The position numbers and the translations under genes were made by a program. This document shows, in pieces, positions 6,650 through 8,582 of a stretch of DNA of 8,582 nt. This DNA is from Bacteroidales bacterium GP3 (GTDB lineage Bacteria; Bacteroidota; Bacteroidia; Bacteroidales; Muribaculaceae): positions 1,039 through 9,620 of the forward strand of contig DAAK01000024.1 in the NCBI GenBank assembly GCA_001701075.1, read 5' to 3'. The notes below the pieces were generated by a model, which did no database searches, was not told the origin of the DNA, and saw only the letters and a program-made list of their open reading frames with translations. Numbering within the stretch: the stretch's first letter is position 1; every line of letters begins with the position of its first letter.

Positions 6650-8582
6650 ATTGGGGTGTGAGGACGGAGGGGATTAGCTGGCGGACTTTTTCGCCGAAGC
6701 GGACTTTGTAGGATTTGGAGGCGGGGTCGTAGGATTCGACGGTGCCTTCTCCGAAGATGCGGTGTGAGACTTTTGTGCCGGCAGTCCAGACACTATTGTC
6801 GTCTCCACCTAATTCTTCGTCAAGGGAGCGGACCATGTTTTTTGTGCCTTCGAGGAGGGTCTTGTCGGGATTTCCTTCGATTTTAATCAGTCCTTCGGCT
6901 ATCTCCGAAATGAAACGGGAGGGGTATTTCAAAGCTCCGCTTTCGTTGAGATATCCTTCAGAATCTGAAAGGTAAAGCATGTCTTTGGCTCGAGTCACTG
7001 CTACATACATGAGACGTCGCTCCTCTTCCTCGCCGTCGATGCGGCGTTCACGAATGGAACGATGGTTTGGGAAGACTCCTTCTGTCAGACCCATGATGAA
7101 GACATGGGGATATTCCAGACCTTTTGCCTGATGGATAGTCATCAATCTAACCTTGTCCTTGTCTTCCTGATGGTCGGTATTAGTGTAAAGAGCTATCTCG
7201 CCAAGATAATGGTAAAGGTCAGACTCGCCATCCTCAAATCTTGTGGCCTCAAACTCAATCATGGAATTGATCAGTTCCGCAATATTTTCGAGGCGTTCTT
7301 CCTCTTCGTCGGTGCGATACATAGTGTCAAGACCACTTGTCTGCATCAGACGTTCGGTAAGGTCGGATATCTTCAGTCCTTGGGCAATTGACCGGGCATT
7401 CTCAATAAGGGTGATGAAATCGCGGATAGGTTTCTTGCCGAAAGCGGGTTCGGAGATATGGCGGCGGAGTGTGGGGTAGAGATAGTCACCTTCAGATTCT
7501 GCAATTTGCTTTAGTTTTCCGAGAGTCACGCTCCCAAACTTGCGTGCAGGGACATTCACGATACGGGTGAAAGCCATATCATCGTTTTCATTAGCTGTCA
7601 AGCGCAGATAGCTTATGATATCCTTTATCTCCTTACGCTCGAAGAAGCGAACACCACCCCAGACAGTATATGGAATCTTTCTTTTCAGTAGAGCTTGCTC
7701 AATGCGTCGCGAAAGGAAAGAGCTGCGGTATAGGACTGCATTATCAATAAACCGGCTTCCTTCCAAAGCATTATTCTCGATAGTGGAGGCTATCCATTCA
7801 GCCTCCTCGTTTTCGCTTTTGCAGTGATTCCATATAGGTAGCCTTTCATTGAGACGTACGGCAGTCAGTTCCTTGCGGATACGGTTTTTATTGTTAGCGA
7901 TAATGCTATTGGCAACAGCGAGAATGTCAGGAGTGCTTCGATAATTAAGGTCGAGTATGATGTCGGTGTCAGCCTTAAAATTTACGAAGGTTTTTGGAGA
8001 TGCACCTCTCCATTCGTAGATCGCCTGGTCCGGGTCTCCGACCACGAAAAGATTTCCATGATGAGAAGCGAGGATTTCAATCAGTTTCCAGTCATCACCA
8101 CTACAGTCCTGAACCTCATCCACCATCACATAGTTTATTTTCTCACACCAGTATTTCCGGGCATCTGGAAAGTGAGTGAGAATGTAAGTAGCCATGTAGA
8201 TGATATCGTCGTAATCAAGAGCGAATTGCTTGCGCTGAAGCTGGATATATCTGACCTTCACATCGGGAGCTCCGATGGGAGCCCCTGGCATCAGATATTT
8301 TGCAATATATCCGTCGGGATCATATCCCTTAAGAGCAGCCACATCCTTTAGAAGGCGTTCGGCTGTATTCTTTTTTCGGTCGATACCAAATTCCTGCATA
8401 GCCTCCTTGGCAAGGTCCTTGGCATCAGTCTCGTCGATAATAGTGAAATTCTTAGGATACCCCAGCTTATAAATCTCCCGGCGCAGGAGTTTCACGCAGA
8501 AGCTATGGATAGTGCAGATAAGATCGTTGACATTTCCGCGATCCACCATGCCTGCGATGCGGTGCTTCATCTCCTGGGCAGC
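6648..8582 (-). CDS. UvrD/PcrA-type superfamily 1 DNA helicase, 5' end outside the window
   Basis: This is an ATP-dependent 3'-to-5' DNA helicase of the UvrD/Rep/PcrA group, acting in nucleotide-excision and mismatch repair or replication-fork clearance. The reading frame is open to the window edge. The final 12 bases encode AAQE, continuing into MKHRI, which matches the family motif Ia region (NKAAREMKERI), so the ATG at 8570 is internal. About 65-70 N-terminal residues, including the Q motif and Walker A, are missing. Numbering from that Met: IHSFCVKLLRR (21-31), motif II VDEVQD (150-155), motif III VGDPDQAIYEWRGA (177-190), motif IV NYRST (209-213), GGVRFFERKEIKD (305-317), motif V MTIHQAKGLE (477-486) and motif VI EEERRLMYVAVTRAK (515-529, Arg527). 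The C-terminal segment VSHRIFGEGTVESYD (601-615) is the Tudor-like domain that binds RNA polymerase in PcrA. The predicted full length of ~710 residues fits the family. It is separated from the next gene by 133 bp. UvrD and PcrA cannot be told apart with confidence here. Confidence 0.93.
   Translation of the reverse strand, partial: AAQEMKHRIAGMVDRGNVNDLICTIHSFCVKLLRREIYKLGYPKNFTIIDETDAKDLAKEAMQEFGIDRKKNTAERLLKDVAALKGYDPDGYIAKYLMPGAPIGAPDVKVRYIQLQRKQFALDYDDIIYMATYILTHFPDARKYWCEKINYVMVDEVQDCSGDDWKLIEILASHHGNLFVVGDPDQAIYEWRGASPKTFVNFKADTDIILDLNYRSTPDILAVANSIIANNKNRIRKELTAVRLNERLPIWNHCKSENEEAEWIASTIENNALEGSRFIDNAVLYRSSFLSRRIEQALLKRKIPYTVWGGVRFFERKEIKDIISYLRLTANENDDMAFTRIVNVPARKFGSVTLGKLKQIAESEGDYLYPTLRRHISEPAFGKKPIRDFITLIENARSIAQGLKISDLTERLMQTSGLDTMYRTDEEEERLENIAELINSMIEFEATRFEDGESDLYHYLGEIALYTNTDHQEDKDKVRLMTIHQAKGLEYPHVFIMGLTEGVFPNHRSIRERRIDGEEEERRLMYVAVTRAKDMLYLSDSEGYLNESGALKYPSRFISEIAEGLIKIEGNPDKTLLEGTKNMVRSLDEELGGDDNSVWTAGTKVSHRIFGEGTVESYDPASKSYKVRFGEKVRQLIPSVLTPQ

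Noticed and set aside
8568..8570. ATG at 8570 as the start of the helicase gene
   Set aside because: The frame stays open to the window edge, and the upstream codons (AAQE) continue the family's motif Ia. Starting here would remove Walker A, so the gene is simply cut by the window.
1..8582. Mobile element, CRISPR array, tRNA/rRNA, toxin-antitoxin or defence system
   Set aside because: No transposase, integrase, direct-repeat array, RNA-gene-like structure or small toxin gene pair was seen on either strand. Nearly all bases are taken up by six recognisable genes.

Overview
The window is a compact stretch of bacterial chromosome with every gene on the minus strand. It most likely comes from the Bacteroidota, order Bacteroidales, and a Muribaculaceae-like gut bacterium is plausible. 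The evidence is a ParE of the Bacteroidota type (LEWNEHIRRRPGMYIGKLGDGS-like N-terminus), a DUF3078 outer-membrane protein (a family concentrated in this phylum), start codons without good Shine-Dalgarno sequences, and a TAnnTTTG-type -7 promoter element. The genus is inference.

In the direction of transcription (high to low coordinates) the window opens inside a UvrD/PcrA-type superfamily 1 DNA helicase. Its first ~65-70 residues, including Walker A, lie beyond position 8582. The helicase ends at 6648 next to a GC-containing hairpin. A 133-bp AT-rich spacer follows, the only substantial non-coding interval. It holds an 11-bp A/T inverted repeat and a candidate promoter.

The spacer leads into an apparent five-gene operon: an exported alpha/beta-hydrolase (esterase-like), topoisomerase IV subunit B (parE), phosphopantetheine adenylyltransferase (coaD), an exported PDZ-containing S41 peptidase, and a DUF3078 outer-membrane beta-barrel protein. 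Junctions are a 2-bp gap, a 4-bp ATGA overlap, a 58-bp gap and a 31-bp gap. A perfect 8-bp hairpin at the left edge (2-20) is a candidate operon terminator.

The operon mixes cytoplasmic essential functions (chromosome decatenation, coenzyme A synthesis) with envelope proteins (periplasmic protease, outer-membrane barrel, exported hydrolase). From general knowledge, the order parE-coaD-S41 peptidase-DUF3078 recurs in Bacteroidales, so it reads as a conserved housekeeping neighbourhood. The esterase gene at the head looks more variable. I found no mobile element, CRISPR array, RNA gene, defence system or other clearly new system. The points worth a second look are modest: the co-transcribed esterase, the charged low-complexity segments of ParE, the S41/DUF3078 pairing, two start-site corrections and the intergenic structures.
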